Assembly (NCBI RefSeq): GCF_002980575.1
Contig: NZ_PVBS01000005.1
Coordinates: 186,001 to 250,000 of the forward strand
Direction: 5' to 3'
Length of the DNA stretch: 64,000 bases
Source of the DNA: Sphingobacterium gobiense
Lineage (GTDB): Bacteria > Bacteroidota > Bacteroidia > Sphingobacteriales > Sphingobacteriaceae
The position numbers and the translations under genes were made by a program. This document shows positions 34,386 through 43,372 of this stretch, one piece after another. Position 1 is the stretch's first letter; each line of letters starts with the position of its first letter. The notes beneath the pieces are model-generated. The model was given only the letters and a program-made list of their open reading frames with translations. It was not told the origin of the DNA and ran no database searches.

Positions 34386-35819
34386 CTACTCTACAATCCT
34401 GCCAATTAAAGTTGCTGATGTACAACGTTCAGCCAATACGTGGACATATTGCCCCGGCTTGAAGCGTTCATCAATAGGGAAGACAACCATCGAATTTTGA
34501 TCATTTCGACCACAATAATCTTGATCCGAACGTTTTGAAAATCCTTCAATAAGAACTTTTTGTACTTTGCCAACAAAATTTTGTAAACGATAAAGGCTGT
34601 GCTCCTGCTGTTTATTAACGACCTCTGTCAACCGTCTTTTCTTCACATCTTCTGGTACGTCATCTTCATAACGTTTTGCAGCCAATGTACCTGGTCGCTC
34701 GGAATAAGCAAACATATAGGCAAAATCATACTTTACGTAATCCATCATAGAAAGCGTTTCTTGATGTTCTTCTTCTGTTTCGGTACAGAATCCCGTAATC
34801 ACGTCAGTAGATATACCACAGGTTGGAATAATACGACGGATAGCATTAACCCTATCCATATACCATTGTCGGTCGTATGTACGGTTCATCAATTCCAATA
34901 CCCGTGAACTTCCCGATTGCACCGGCAAGTGTATGTATTTACAAATGTTTTCGTACCGAGACATGGTATACAATACCTCGTCGGTAATATCTTTCGGATG
35001 AGAAGTGGAGAAACGCACACGAAGTTCCGGACTTACTTCCGCCACCATAGCCAATAGCTGTGCAAAGTTTATCATCTGTCCCTGCGTTTCGTCTTCCGCT
35101 ACTGGCTTCGTATATTTATACGAATCGACATTCTGTCCCAACAAAGTGACTTCTCGATAGCCAGCGTTAAACAGATCTTGTGCTTCTTTCACAACAGAAT
35201 GGCAGTCCCGACTTCTTTCACGCCCGCGTGTAAAAGGAACAACACAAAATGAACACATATTGTCGCACCCGCGCATTATAGAAATAAACGCAGAAATTCC
35301 ATTGGAGTTTAAACGGACCGGACTTATATCTGCATAGGTTTCCTCTCTTGAAAGCAGTACATTGACCGCTTTGTTGCCGTCATCAACCTTATCTATCAAG
35401 TTTGGTAAATCACGATAAGCGTCTGGACCTACTACGACATCAACTAGCTTCTCCTCTTCGAGGAATTTCGACTTCAATCGCTCTGCCATACAACCTAGAA
35501 CACCCACTACCAAGCCTGGATTCTTCGCTTTCGCAGATTCAAATTCTTTCAGCCTATTCCGCACACGCTGTTCTGCGTTTTCCCGGATGGAGCAGGTGTT
35601 GATAAACACAACATCAGCTTCCTTATAATCTTTGGTTGTTTCAAAACCATTATCCAACAAAATAGAAGCAACAATCTCACTATCAGAGAAGTTCATTTGA
35701 CAGCCGTAGCTTTCGATATACAATTTTCTTCCCTTAGATTTGCCTGTAGGGAGCATATCCAAAGCCTCACCTTGACGAGACTCGTCGTGTATTTTTGTTG
35801 TGTGTTGTAATTCTATCAT
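34386..35819 (-). CDS. miaB: tRNA-2-methylthio-N6-dimethylallyladenosine synthase
   Basis: The 477-residue radical-SAM methylthiotransferase has the N-terminal UPF0004 domain with ESYGCQMNFSDSEIV (~36-50) and cysteines in NTCSIRENAEQRVRNRL and GVLGCMAERLKS, the radical-SAM CxxxCxxC as RGCDNMCSFCVVPFTRGRER (~185-204), and a C-terminal TRAM domain (~405-475). It adds the methylthio group to i6A37 of tRNAs reading UNN codons. First gene of the operon that continues with the sigma-54 activator. Confidence 0.96.
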   Translation of the reverse strand: MIELQHTTKIHDESRQGEALDMLPTGKSKGRKLYIESYGCQMNFSDSEIVASILLDNGFETTKDYKEADVVFINTCSIRENAEQRVRNRLKEFESAKAKNPGLVVGVLGCMAERLKSKFLEEEKLVDVVVGPDAYRDLPNLIDKVDDGNKAVNVLLSREETYADISPVRLNSNGISAFISIMRGCDNMCSFCVVPFTRGRERSRDCHSVVKEAQDLFNAGYREVTLLGQNVDSYKYTKPVAEDETQGQMINFAQLLAMVAEVSPELRVRFSTSHPKDITDEVLYTMSRYENICKYIHLPVQSGSSRVLELMNRTYDRQWYMDRVNAIRRIIPTCGISTDVITGFCTETEEEHQETLSMMDYVKYDFAYMFAYSERPGTLAAKRYEDDVPEDVKKRRLTEVVNKQQEHSLYRLQNFVGKVQKVLIEGFSKRSDQDYCGRNDQNSMVVFPIDERFKPGQYVHVLAERCTSATLIGRIVE

Positions 35820-35838
35820 AGCATCAACTAAAAGATTA

Positions 35839-35846
35839 CAAAGTTA
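35839..35846 (-). promoter_or_regulatory. possible -7 box for the miaB operon
   Basis: On the minus strand TAACTTTG lies 19 bp before the miaB ATG and fits TAnnTTTG. A matching TTG at the right distance is not clear, so this is tentative. Confidence 0.4.
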
Positions 35847-35970
35847 CAAATAAAAACTTAGATTGATGACAGTTTGGCAGCGCTTGTAAAAAAACCTATA
35901 GCTCAAGCAGGGGCACCAACAAGGATAGAGATGCCATGGAGGTTCTGGATGGTCTTTCGATCCAGACATA

Positions 35971-36005
35971 AAAAAAAAGCGCTGTCCAGATAGAACAGCG
36001 CTTTT
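35971..36005 (-). terminator. intrinsic terminator after the OmpA-like gene
   Basis: An 11-bp perfect stem (35995-36005 with 35975-35985), 9-nt loop, then T residues on the minus strand (35971-35978). Confidence 0.85.
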
Positions 36006-36036
36006 CATTATTATATATACACAAAAATTCTGATGC

Positions 36037-36726
36037 CTAATTCCCAGCTTCCGCTTGTGCTTCTTTAATCATGTCGTCACCAGCTACAATCACAATCTCC
36101 ACGCGACGATTTTCAGCCCGTCCCGCGTCTGTATCGTTGGATGCAATCGGTTCCGAATAGTTTTTACCTTCTGTTTTTATCCGAGAACTACGCAATCCCT
36201 GTGAAACGGCATAAGCTCTAACTGATGCGGCACGGGATTCTGATACCTTCTGATTTGCAGCTAACGTACCAATATTATCGGTATGTCCAATAACTAAAAT
36301 ATTCGTACCCGGCTCTTTATTTAGTGTTTCCACCAATTTGGAAATATTTGTCTTCGCAGCAGATTTCAGCGTGGAACTATTGAAGTCAAATAAAATGCCT
36401 TCGTCAAACTTCACAATGATCCCTTCATCGGCTTTGATCACTTCCGCCCCAGCTACTGTATTTTCAATCTCCTTGGCCTGTCTATCCATCTTTTTACCGA
36501 TCAAGCCACCTGCTACACCACCAATGGCCGCACCTGCGATAGCCCCTACAGCCGTATTACCGGCCTTGCCACCAATTAATGCCCCTAAACCAGCTCCCGC
36601 AGCTGTTCCAATAGCAGCTCCTTTTGTTGTGTTACTAGCATTTTGTACAGCAGCACAACTGGCAAACAACATTACTGACGTGGCTACTGACAAGCCATAG
36701 ACAGCTATTTTTCTATTGAATTTCAT
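36037..36726 (-). CDS. OmpA-family peptidoglycan-associated lipoprotein
   Basis: The 229-residue protein has a lipoprotein signal peptide (lipobox ...LFASC, Cys near 24), a glycine-zipper region (~35-80, AAGAGLGALIGGKAG and AIGGVAGGLIGKKMD) that can insert in membranes, and a C-terminal OmpA domain (~105-220) with ILFDFNSSTLKSAA, VIGHTDNIGTLAANQKVSE and GRAENRRVEIVI. It should tether the outer membrane to peptidoglycan. Single gene between a spacer and its own terminator. Confidence 0.9.
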   Translation of the reverse strand: MKFNRKIAVYGLSVATSVMLFASCAAVQNASNTTKGAAIGTAAGAGLGALIGGKAGNTAVGAIAGAAIGGVAGGLIGKKMDRQAKEIENTVAGAEVIKADEGIIVKFDEGILFDFNSSTLKSAAKTNISKLVETLNKEPGTNILVIGHTDNIGTLAANQKVSESRAASVRAYAVSQGLRSSRIKTEGKNYSEPIASNDTDAGRAENRRVEIVIVAGDDMIKEAQAEAGN

Positions 36727-36874
36727 AATTAATTATTTTCTATGTTCACTTAATTACATTATACAAACAAAGTAAATGCCAAAATACAACAACTATGACT
36801 TAAATCAACGGAAACCTGCATGGATGCCGTTAATAGAGGGATATAAATATTATTCTAATAAAAATTAAACAGAA

Positions 36875-37639
36875 TTATCGTTCCTGTGGAGGAATTTCGA
36901 GTTTCGGCAAACGGTTAGAACGGGGTCGTCCATTTTTGTCCCAAGCTTCAAATGACCGTTTAACATAATGCATGAAGTCATATTGCCCCCAATTTTTAAC
37001 CATACTATAGGAAGGACGGTATATATCCATAAACGACTGGAGTTCGTCTCCCTCTAAGCTAATCAAGGACTGTACGCTAGTTTTGTTAAAAACTCGATCA
37101 ACTTGGCTTTCTTCAAGTTCTCTATCCATCAAATTTGCAAATCGCTTTGCGTTTTTTGCATCACGTCCAAATAAATTATACAACGCGGTCGCCGGACTAC
37201 CTAAATAAGTACCCACTGTATTCTTGCCTCCGTTATAGACTCCTTTCTTACGATAGTCGTCCAACATATCCCTCATCTCCGCTTCCTTGCTCATCCGGCT
37301 CACAATCACCGTTTCAATTGTCAAACCAGCCTGCATTTCGACAAGGATATCTTCATTTGTCTGCAAAACGGTTTTCACCGGCCCATATCCGGTTTTTGTC
37401 AAAGAAAGACTGTCTCCAACAGACGCTTCGATGATAAATACACCAAATGTATTTGTTTGCACACGCTTTTTTGTCCGCAAGTTCGTTACGTTTACCTCCG
37501 AAAGACGTGTGCTTCCACCCTTTTCTACTACGATACCTGAAACTCCACTTGACTGCTGTGCACATGTGTTTGATGCTCTTATGAGTAGGAGCGTTATACA
37601 ACTCACGAGTAACCAAATATATTTCTTATTTATATACAT
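36875..37639 (-). CDS. exported protein with carboxypeptidase-regulatory-like domain
   Basis: The 254-residue protein has a signal peptide (1-27, ending NTCAQ), a beta-sandwich CarboxypepD_reg-like domain (~30-105: VSGIVVEKGGSTRLSEVNV, TNTFGVFIIEASVGDSL, TKTGYGPVKT) and a helical C-terminal part (~115-254) without known family. Such proteins are common exported Bacteroidota components without a defined role. The spacing to the OmpA gene (148 bp) suggests separate transcription. Confidence 0.75.
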   Translation of the reverse strand: MYINKKYIWLLVSCITLLLIRASNTCAQQSSGVSGIVVEKGGSTRLSEVNVTNLRTKKRVQTNTFGVFIIEASVGDSLSLTKTGYGPVKTVLQTNEDILVEMQAGLTIETVIVSRMSKEAEMRDMLDDYRKKGVYNGGKNTVGTYLGSPATALYNLFGRDAKNAKRFANLMDRELEESQVDRVFNKTSVQSLISLEGDELQSFMDIYRPSYSMVKNWGQYDFMHYVKRSFEAWDKNGRPRSNRLPKLEIPPQER

Positions 37640-37702
37640 TCATATAAATTTAGCAAATGTTTAGCGTAACCAATGTTAAAAAGTTCTAAATCTAACCAAA
37701 AG

Positions 37703-38095
37703 TTAGCTATACGGATAGAAAACAAAATTGCCACCCTCTGGCACGACAACAAAAAGACACATATATCCATTGGTATCTTTGAAATGCTTCACAAAGTAGT
37801 CTTTTCGATCTTCTTTGATAAGTCCACGGTCGACAAACTCCTCCAGCGAGCTCACATTAATGGTCCACTGTGTATTCAATTCGTCTTTATTTAACAATAG
37901 CTCTCCAATACTGACCTCATGTTGATGCGCAATAAAAATTGGATATAACGTGTATCCTTCTGCTATCATTTCCGTAGCCACCTCCTTTATGGAATCACTG
38001 TAAAAATCCAGATCAACTTTCAAGCTTTTAAGAGGGCTGTTTGCGGTCGGATCGTCTGAAGACGACATTCTTCTCATTAAATCTTCAATATCCAT
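37703..38095 (-). CDS. conserved hypothetical protein next to rlmD
   Basis: The 130-residue soluble protein has no signal peptide or membrane segment; it alternates short helices and strands (SLKVDLDFYSDSIKEVATEM, GYTLYPIFIAHQHEVSIGE, YMCLFVVVPEGGNFVFYPY). I recognise no motif. It starts 9 bp after the rlmD stop and is thus probably co-transcribed with it; the same pairing occurs in other Bacteroidota as I remember. Function unknown. Confidence 0.7.
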   Translation of the reverse strand: MDIEDLMRRMSSSDDPTANSPLKSLKVDLDFYSDSIKEVATEMIAEGYTLYPIFIAHQHEVSIGELLLNKDELNTQWTINVSSLEEFVDRGLIKEDRKDYFVKHFKDTNGYMCLFVVVPEGGNFVFYPYS

Positions 38096-38104
38096 ATTCT
38101 CTCT

Positions 38105-39517
38105 TTACTCCTCAATTTTCACTAATAAAACGACATTTTCTACATGTTGTGTATGTGGAAACATGTCCACAGGTTTGATACGTTCTACCTTGTATTTTTC
38201 TTGCAATAAAGCTAAGTCACGAGCTTGCGTTGCGGCGTTGCAGCTTACATAGACTACTTTTTTAGCTTCCATTTCCAAAATGCGATTCACAACATCGGGA
38301 TGCATTCCTGCTCGTGGTGGATCCGTAATCACAACATCGGGCCGACCATGCTCGTTTACGAAATCCGCAGTCAGTACATCTTTCATATCCCCTGCATAGA
38401 ACTTCGTATTGCCAACCCCATTTATTTGCGAATTGATCTTCGCATCTTCAATAGCAGAAGGCACATACTCTACACCCACAACTTCTCTCGCCATACCTGC
38501 TACAAAATTAGCAATTGTTCCTGCTCCGGTGTATAGATCATAGACCAATTCATCTCCTTTTAAGCCGGCGAAGTCGCGTGTTATCTTATACAGCTCATAC
38601 GCTTGCGCAGAATTCGTTTGATAAAAAGACTTTGGTCCCACCTTGAACTTCAATCCTTCCATCTCTTCATAGATAAAATCACGTCCGCTAAAAATATAGA
38701 TGTCCTGATCAAAAATGGTATCGTTACGCTTCTGATTGATGATGTATAACAGTGAGGTAAGTCCTGGAAGCTGCTCGCTGATATAGTTCATCAATAAATC
38801 GACCTGTCCTTCTTCCGGGTAGGCAAAAACAACAATCACCATCACTTCTCCTGTCGAAGACGTACGGACAATTAGATTACGCAAAGCACCTTCATGTGCA
38901 CGTAGATCATAAAAAGAGATTCCCTGTGCTATGGCAAAAGTACGCACCGCATTCCGAATAGTATTGGATGGATCTTGTTGCAGAAAGCAGTGATCTATGT
39001 CTAAAATCTTGTCAAACCTTCCTGGCACATGAAACCCTAGAGCGTTAAAATCGTCTGGCTTTACTTCTTCGTCCACCGACGTCAGCCATCGTTTATTAGA
39101 AAATGTAAATTCCAGTTTATTCCTATAATACGTCGTTTCCGCCGAGGCCAGAATAGGTTCCATTGAAGAAACATCAACTTTACCTAAGCGCTTGAGTGCG
39201 TTCTCGACATATTGTTGTTTGAACAACAACTGCGCGGGGTATTCCATGTGTTGCCACTTACATCCTCCACATACACCGAAATGCGGACAAAAAGGGTCTA
39301 CACGATATTTTGAGGGCTCCTTTAATGCTACCAAACGTCCCTCTACAAAGTTTTTCTTCTTCCGGAACAGCTCTACATCTGCGACGTCGCCAGGCACAGC
39401 CTGCTCGACGAACAGTACTAATTCGTCGTGCTTAGCGACCCCTTTGCCCTCTTCCGCTATATCAATAATTTGGACATCGGATACAAACCGCTTGTCCTGT
39501 GGAATTCGTCTACCCAT
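38105..39517 (-). CDS. rlmD: 23S rRNA uracil-5-methyltransferase RlmD
   Basis: The 470-residue protein has an N-terminal TRAM domain (~10-65), a 4Fe-4S cysteine set in CPHFGVCGGCKWQH (~77-90), the SAM site DLYTGAGTIANFVAG (~315), and catalytic segments ITDPPRAGMHPDV (~398) and VYVSCNAATQARDL with the nucleophilic Cys (~427). It methylates C5 of a 23S rRNA uracil; U1939 specificity is by family assignment (RlmD/RumA) and a RlmCD-like dual role is possible. A TACTTTTG box lies 8 nt before its ATG, and a REP-like repeat lies just upstream. Confidence 0.88.
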   Translation of the reverse strand: MGRRIPQDKRFVSDVQIIDIAEEGKGVAKHDELVLFVEQAVPGDVADVELFRKKKNFVEGRLVALKEPSKYRVDPFCPHFGVCGGCKWQHMEYPAQLLFKQQYVENALKRLGKVDVSSMEPILASAETTYYRNKLEFTFSNKRWLTSVDEEVKPDDFNALGFHVPGRFDKILDIDHCFLQQDPSNTIRNAVRTFAIAQGISFYDLRAHEGALRNLIVRTSSTGEVMVIVVFAYPEEGQVDLLMNYISEQLPGLTSLLYIINQKRNDTIFDQDIYIFSGRDFIYEEMEGLKFKVGPKSFYQTNSAQAYELYKITRDFAGLKGDELVYDLYTGAGTIANFVAGMAREVVGVEYVPSAIEDAKINSQINGVGNTKFYAGDMKDVLTADFVNEHGRPDVVITDPPRAGMHPDVVNRILEMEAKKVVYVSCNAATQARDLALLQEKYKVERIKPVDMFPHTQHVENVVLLVKIEE

Positions 39518-39525
39518 AATGGGTG

Positions 39526-39533
39526 CAAAAGTA
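39526..39533 (-). promoter_or_regulatory. -7 box of rlmD, 8 nt from the start codon
   Basis: TACTTTTG on the minus strand fits TAnnTTTG and places the transcription start at or next to the ATG, so the transcript may be leaderless. The -33 position falls inside the hairpin at 39548-39570. Confidence 0.45.
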
Positions 39534-39547
39534 CGGTTTTTTTTGGT

Positions 39548-39900
39548 GTTCTTTTTTTAGAAAAAAGAACGAAAGAAGCGTCGCTTCGGATCTTTGGTAT
39601 AGGGGATAATACTAAGGATGAGTTTCTACAGTTATCAAAGTTCCGGAGGCGACATTTTATGTTAATAGAGGTGGTGCAATTTACCTCGCCCACCCTAGAT
39701 CTGCTTCCGTTATAGGCGAAACATATATCTAAAAGCGATCAATAATAGAATTTGTTCTTTCCGTTTCGAAGGCATGTACTAAATACGTATATAATATAAC
39801 ACGGATGTAGACCCCCACGCACACGGAACGTGGGCTAAAACGGCCGCGGAACCTTGCAAGCCTAGATCTTTTGCTTCTTTTCCATCAATGGGAAAAGAAG
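39548..39900. repeat. REP-like interspersed element, copy A
   Basis: A 353-bp non-coding element homologous, in inverted orientation, to 49259-49692. It is bounded by a 10-bp hairpin at each end (39548-39557/39561-39570 and 39874-39883/39891-39900). Inside are GTAG at 39807-39810 next to a GC-rich palindrome (stem 39814-39819/39829-39834) preceded by the conserved 17-mer at 39796-39812, and a long stem-loop between about 39582 and 39656 whose loop is conserved in copy B. No open frame of note. It fills the gap between tetR and rlmD. Confidence 0.8.
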
Positions 39901-39908
39901 ACGAAAAA

Positions 39909-40490
39909 CTACGTCTCTAACAATGTCGCCTGCACCAGATAAGGCAAGATTTCCTTTTGAAAAGAGATGAAGTTTTTACGCACATCGGCATCTGTCACTG
40001 CAGTAAACGCGAACGAAAACACGATATTCTTACTCGATTTGATCAGAAAGGTTAATCTTTCTTCCGGTACAGTTAGTGCAATAGTCGCGTTTTGTATAAA
40101 AGAGCTAAGTAGCAGAAATTCCAAATCGTCGGAAAGTGTCTTCAAGTACTCCTGCGCATTGGCCGACTCCCGAATAAATTCCCATCCCACAAACTCATTA
40201 CAGACAGTGTACGTCACACGGCTTACACGAAGAATCGTATTCGCTAGAAAAGTAGAAAGGTCTTTTTCTCTGATATTTTTATTCAGAATGTCTTCTACGT
40301 TTTCCCGGATATAATCCATTAATACTGCATGCAGAATGAGCTCTTTACTAGCAAAATGTTTATAAAATGTTGCTTTTGCGATGCGCGCCTGTTTTGCCAG
40401 TTCATTTACACTGGTTTTGTTATATCCGTAACGCCTAAAAAGTTCACGTGCGGATTTCTTTATTGATAATATGACTTGGTCAGACTCCAT
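39909..40490 (-). CDS. TetR/AcrR-family transcriptional regulator
   Basis: The 193-residue protein has an N-terminal TetR HTH (~8-55: ARELFRRYGYNKTSVNELAK and KATFYKHFASKELI) and a helical ligand-binding C-terminal domain. It would repress a target promoter until a small molecule binds. No transporter or enzyme gene is adjacent in a typical divergent layout, so the target is not evident. It starts 15 bp after the pheS stop and may be co-transcribed with pheS. Copy A of the repeat lies directly after its stop codon. Confidence 0.9.
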   Translation of the reverse strand: MESDQVILSIKKSARELFRRYGYNKTSVNELAKQARIAKATFYKHFASKELILHAVLMDYIRENVEDILNKNIREKDLSTFLANTILRVSRVTYTVCNEFVGWEFIRESANAQEYLKTLSDDLEFLLLSSFIQNATIALTVPEERLTFLIKSSKNIVFSFAFTAVTDADVRKNFISFQKEILPYLVQATLLET

Positions 40491-40505
40491 ATATTATTGG
40501 GGAGA

Positions 40506-41543
40506 TTACACCAGTTCCGTCTCAAACTGCGACAAGAAACGGACATCGTTTTCAGAGAACAAGCGTAAATCCCGAATTTCGTATTTCAAATTTGTTATCC
40601 GTTCGATACCCATACCAAAAGCGAAACCCGAATACTTCTTGCTATCAATCCCACAATTCTCTAACACATTAGGGTCTACCATACCACACCCCAATATCTC
40701 CACCCATCCGGAATTTTTACAGAGTTGACATCCTTCTCCTTTACAAATTGTGCAAGAAATATCCATTTCGGCGGATGGTTCGGTAAAAGGAAAATATGAA
40801 GGACGGAAGCGTACTTTTGTACCCTCGCCATATAACTCTTGCACAAAATGAAACAAGGTTTGCTTCAAATCTGCAAAAGAAACATTTTCGTCGACATACA
40901 GGCCTTCCACTTGATGAAAAAAGCAATGCGCTCGTGCTGATATGGCTTCATTTCTATAAACACGTCCCGGCATAATAGCACGAAATGGCGGTTTTCCCAT
41001 TTCCATTAAGCGAACCTGAACAGAAGATGTGTGTGTACGTAACGCGATGTCATTACCATCTTTCTTTTCTACGAAAAAGGTATCTTGCATATCCCGGGCA
41101 GGGTGTTCAGGAGGAAAATTGAGTGCAGAGAAGTTGTGCCAATCGTCTTCGATTTCTGGTCCTTCGGCCACGATAAAGCCCAACTTTTTGAAAATTTCTA
41201 CGATTTCTTTTCGTACTAACGAGAGCGGGTGCCTAGATCCCAACTGAAACCCCTCACCCGGGAGCGTCAAGTCACCCTCCTCACGCTGCAGGCTCTTTTT
41301 TGTTTGTGCAAACTGGGCTTGGGCGTCGCTATATGTTTTTTCGGCTAATAACTTAAACTCGTTTAAAACTTTGCCTAACGTACGCTTTTCTTCAGTTGAT
41401 ACCGTTTTAAATTCTTCAAATAATCCTTTAACGATACCCTTGGCAACTAAAAACTTTAAACGAAAATTTTCAACATCAACTGCCGAAGTGGGGGCAAATC
41501 CTTTTATCTCTTCTGTAAACTGCTTAATTTTGTCCTGCAACAT
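40506..41543 (-). CDS. pheS: phenylalanyl-tRNA synthetase alpha subunit
   Basis: The 345-residue class II synthetase subunit has an N-terminal coiled coil (~1-85), motif 2 and Phe-binding segments RTHTSSVQVRLMEMG, YRNEAISARAHCFFHQVEGL, RPSYFPFTEPSAEMD and the C-terminal motif 3 GFAFGMGIERITNLKY. A CTICKGEGCQLC zinc-knuckle-like insertion (~265) is present, as in many Bacteroidota PheS. Start at ATG 41543 (MLQDKIKQF) because the 21 extra upstream residues are unlike PheS and lie across the promoter. pheT is not in the window, so the two subunits are unlinked here. Confidence 0.96.
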   Translation of the reverse strand: MLQDKIKQFTEEIKGFAPTSAVDVENFRLKFLVAKGIVKGLFEEFKTVSTEEKRTLGKVLNEFKLLAEKTYSDAQAQFAQTKKSLQREEGDLTLPGEGFQLGSRHPLSLVRKEIVEIFKKLGFIVAEGPEIEDDWHNFSALNFPPEHPARDMQDTFFVEKKDGNDIALRTHTSSVQVRLMEMGKPPFRAIMPGRVYRNEAISARAHCFFHQVEGLYVDENVSFADLKQTLFHFVQELYGEGTKVRFRPSYFPFTEPSAEMDISCTICKGEGCQLCKNSGWVEILGCGMVDPNVLENCGIDSKKYSGFAFGMGIERITNLKYEIRDLRLFSENDVRFLSQFETELV

Positions 41544-41548
41544 AATGC

Positions 41549-41580
41549 CAAAGATACGGCAAAATATTAAAATATTACAA
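41549..41580 (-). promoter_or_regulatory. pheS promoter, 5 nt from the start codon
   Basis: On the minus strand TTG (41580-41578), 21 bp, then TATCTTTG (41556-41549) matches the phylum consensus. The box ends 5 nt before the ATG at 41543, so a leaderless mRNA is expected. Confidence 0.55.
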
Positions 41581-41638
41581 GATGCCCTGCCGAAATTCCA
41601 ACGCACTAAAGGACCTAAGCATCAGTATTCATGACATA

Positions 41639-42085
41639 CTAAAAAGGCAGCCCATCGGCATCATCGTTATTTTCTGTAAAATCGACTTCTTCGTCTTTTC
41701 CTCCATCATTTTTTTCTTCTTCCTGCGATGTGGATCTCCCCGTTTGTGCAAAATCAGAAGGACGTCCCAATAATTTAAAGCTCTCGCCAACGATCTCTGT
41801 CACATACCGACGAGTTCCCTCTTTATCCTCATAATTACGGGTCCGCAACCGCCCTTCTATATAAGCCAGCTTTCCCTTTTGAAGATATTTAACCGCCATC
41901 TCCGCTAGATTGCGCCACATAACGATATTGTGCCATTCAGTATGTTGAACCCTTACACCATCTTTAGTGTATGTTTCAGAAGTTGCAAAAGGAAAACTGC
42001 AAACGGAGACATTGTTGTCTAAATAACGTACTTCGGGATCTTTTCCCAAATGCCCGACTAAAATCACTTTATTAACACTTGCCAT
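41639..42085 (-). CDS. ssb: single-stranded DNA-binding protein
   Basis: The 148-residue protein has the OB fold (1-105: VNKVILVGHLGKDPEVRYL, TEWHNIVMWRNLAEMAVKYL, GKLAYIEGRLRTRNYEDKEG) and an acidic, Gly-poor tail ending DDADGLPF, the tip that recruits DNA-repair partners. It coats ssDNA as a tetramer in replication and repair. It lies between pheS and mutY, with mutY upstream on the same strand (89-bp gap). Confidence 0.96.
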   Translation of the reverse strand: MASVNKVILVGHLGKDPEVRYLDNNVSVCSFPFATSETYTKDGVRVQHTEWHNIVMWRNLAEMAVKYLQKGKLAYIEGRLRTRNYEDKEGTRRYVTEIVGESFKLLGRPSDFAQTGRSTSQEEEKNDGGKDEEVDFTENNDDADGLPF

Positions 42086-42174
42086 AATTTATAATTTAGG
42101 GCTAATTAATTGTATCTTGTTATATAAGATTATATACTCTATAGTCAGAATGAACACTTTTGATTTCACGCTAC

Positions 42175-43239
42175 CTATTTAACGGAGATGAGATGACCAT
42201 TTTTTTCCAGAAAAGAGAATATAAGTTTATGTTTAGCTAATTTATCGATTTTTTCACAAAAATAGTAATTCCAACCCTTTTTTTTCTTTTTCAACGCATG
42301 AGGATCTCTAACTATAAAAAAACGTGCATAAATGTTTTGATGACTTAGCACTTGTTTTATCTGTTTGCCTACAGCCTCCAAAACCGCATTCTCTTCAAAA
42401 AATTGGACAAAATCTGCATGTGCCATTAAATCGGACAGCGAAACGTCTTCCGCGGTCTCTATCATCGGGAACTCATAAAGGTTCGTCCAGACATCGCCTT
42501 GTCCTCGCTTTGACATCAAAATTTTGTCGTCCTCCACTACAATAAAATAATGGAAATATCTATTACGGCTCACCTTCCCTTTCAACTTCACAGGTAGCAC
42601 ATCAACTCGTCTTTCTTGAAAAGCTACACATTCCACACGAAAAATACAATCCGCACATAGCGGGTTCTTTGGCTTGCATTGCAAAGCTCCAAAATCCATA
42701 ATAGCCTGATTGTATATACCAGGATTACGTTTATCAAGCATATCGTGGGCAATCTCAGCAAATGTTTTTTTCCCCTGTATGGAATTAATTGGTTCCTTTA
42801 CCCCAAAGTAGCGTGCCAACACCCTATATACATTTCCGTCGACTACCGCCCTGGGTTCATTTGCCGAAAAAGACGCAATGGCTGCTGCTGTATATTCTCC
42901 AACACCGGGCAAACGAATAGCTTCCTCATAGGCAGTTGGAAACATACCCTGAAAATCACTCACAACCATTTTAGCTGCTTTATGCATGTTTCGGGCACGC
43001 GAGTAATATCCTAAACCTTGCCATAGCCTTAGGATATCTTCTTCGTCGGCTTCTGCAAATTTTGTTACAATTGGAAATGCCTCTACAAAACGATGGAAAT
43101 AGGGCATTCCCTGTTCCACTCTGGTCTGTTGTAAGATAATCTCCGACAGCCAGATAATATAGGCGTCATGTGTGGCTCTCCACGGCAAATCACGCCCTTT
43201 TTCACAGTACCAATTCATTAATTTTACAGCGAACGACAT
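42175..43239 (-). CDS. mutY: A/G-specific adenine glycosylase
   Basis: The 354-residue base-excision-repair enzyme removes adenine opposite 8-oxoguanine. It shows the catalytic Glu in EIILQQTRVEQGMPYF (~32), the helix-hairpin-helix LPGVGEYTAAAIASFSANE with Asp in AVVDGNVYRVLARYFG (~135), the 4Fe-4S set C-x6-C-x2-C-x5-C in CKPKNPLCADCIFRVEC (~195), and a C-terminal NUDIX-like MutT domain (~230-350). ATG 43239 (MSFAVKLMNWY) is used rather than the TTG two codons upstream. Confidence 0.95.
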   Translation of the reverse strand: MSFAVKLMNWYCEKGRDLPWRATHDAYIIWLSEIILQQTRVEQGMPYFHRFVEAFPIVTKFAEADEEDILRLWQGLGYYSRARNMHKAAKMVVSDFQGMFPTAYEEAIRLPGVGEYTAAAIASFSANEPRAVVDGNVYRVLARYFGVKEPINSIQGKKTFAEIAHDMLDKRNPGIYNQAIMDFGALQCKPKNPLCADCIFRVECVAFQERRVDVLPVKLKGKVSRNRYFHYFIVVEDDKILMSKRGQGDVWTNLYEFPMIETAEDVSLSDLMAHADFVQFFEENAVLEAVGKQIKQVLSHQNIYARFFIVRDPHALKKKKKGWNYYFCEKIDKLAKHKLIFSFLEKNGHLISVK

Positions 43240-43303
43240 GCACAAAGTTGCCTATTTTTTTGTAATAAAAAGAGTCCTAAAAAATGTTAAAATTTGTAAA
43301 ATA

Positions 43304-43335
43304 TTGACCACAAACAGCTTGTTATACTACCTTTG
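43304..43335 (+). promoter_or_regulatory. Bacteroidota-type promoter for the M23 peptidase gene
   Basis: TTG at 43304-43306, 21 bp, TACCTTTG at 43328-43335. Expected transcript start near 43342, about 30 nt before ATG 43373. Confidence 0.6.
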
Positions 43336-43372
43336 TGCTTTCGTATCATAAAAGTTTTTATTGTTGAGGCCC

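Noticed and set aside
39457..39715. Open frames on both strands at the start of rlmD and in repeat copy A
   Set aside because: They are in a palindromic non-coding element; the symmetry itself produces frames on both strands.
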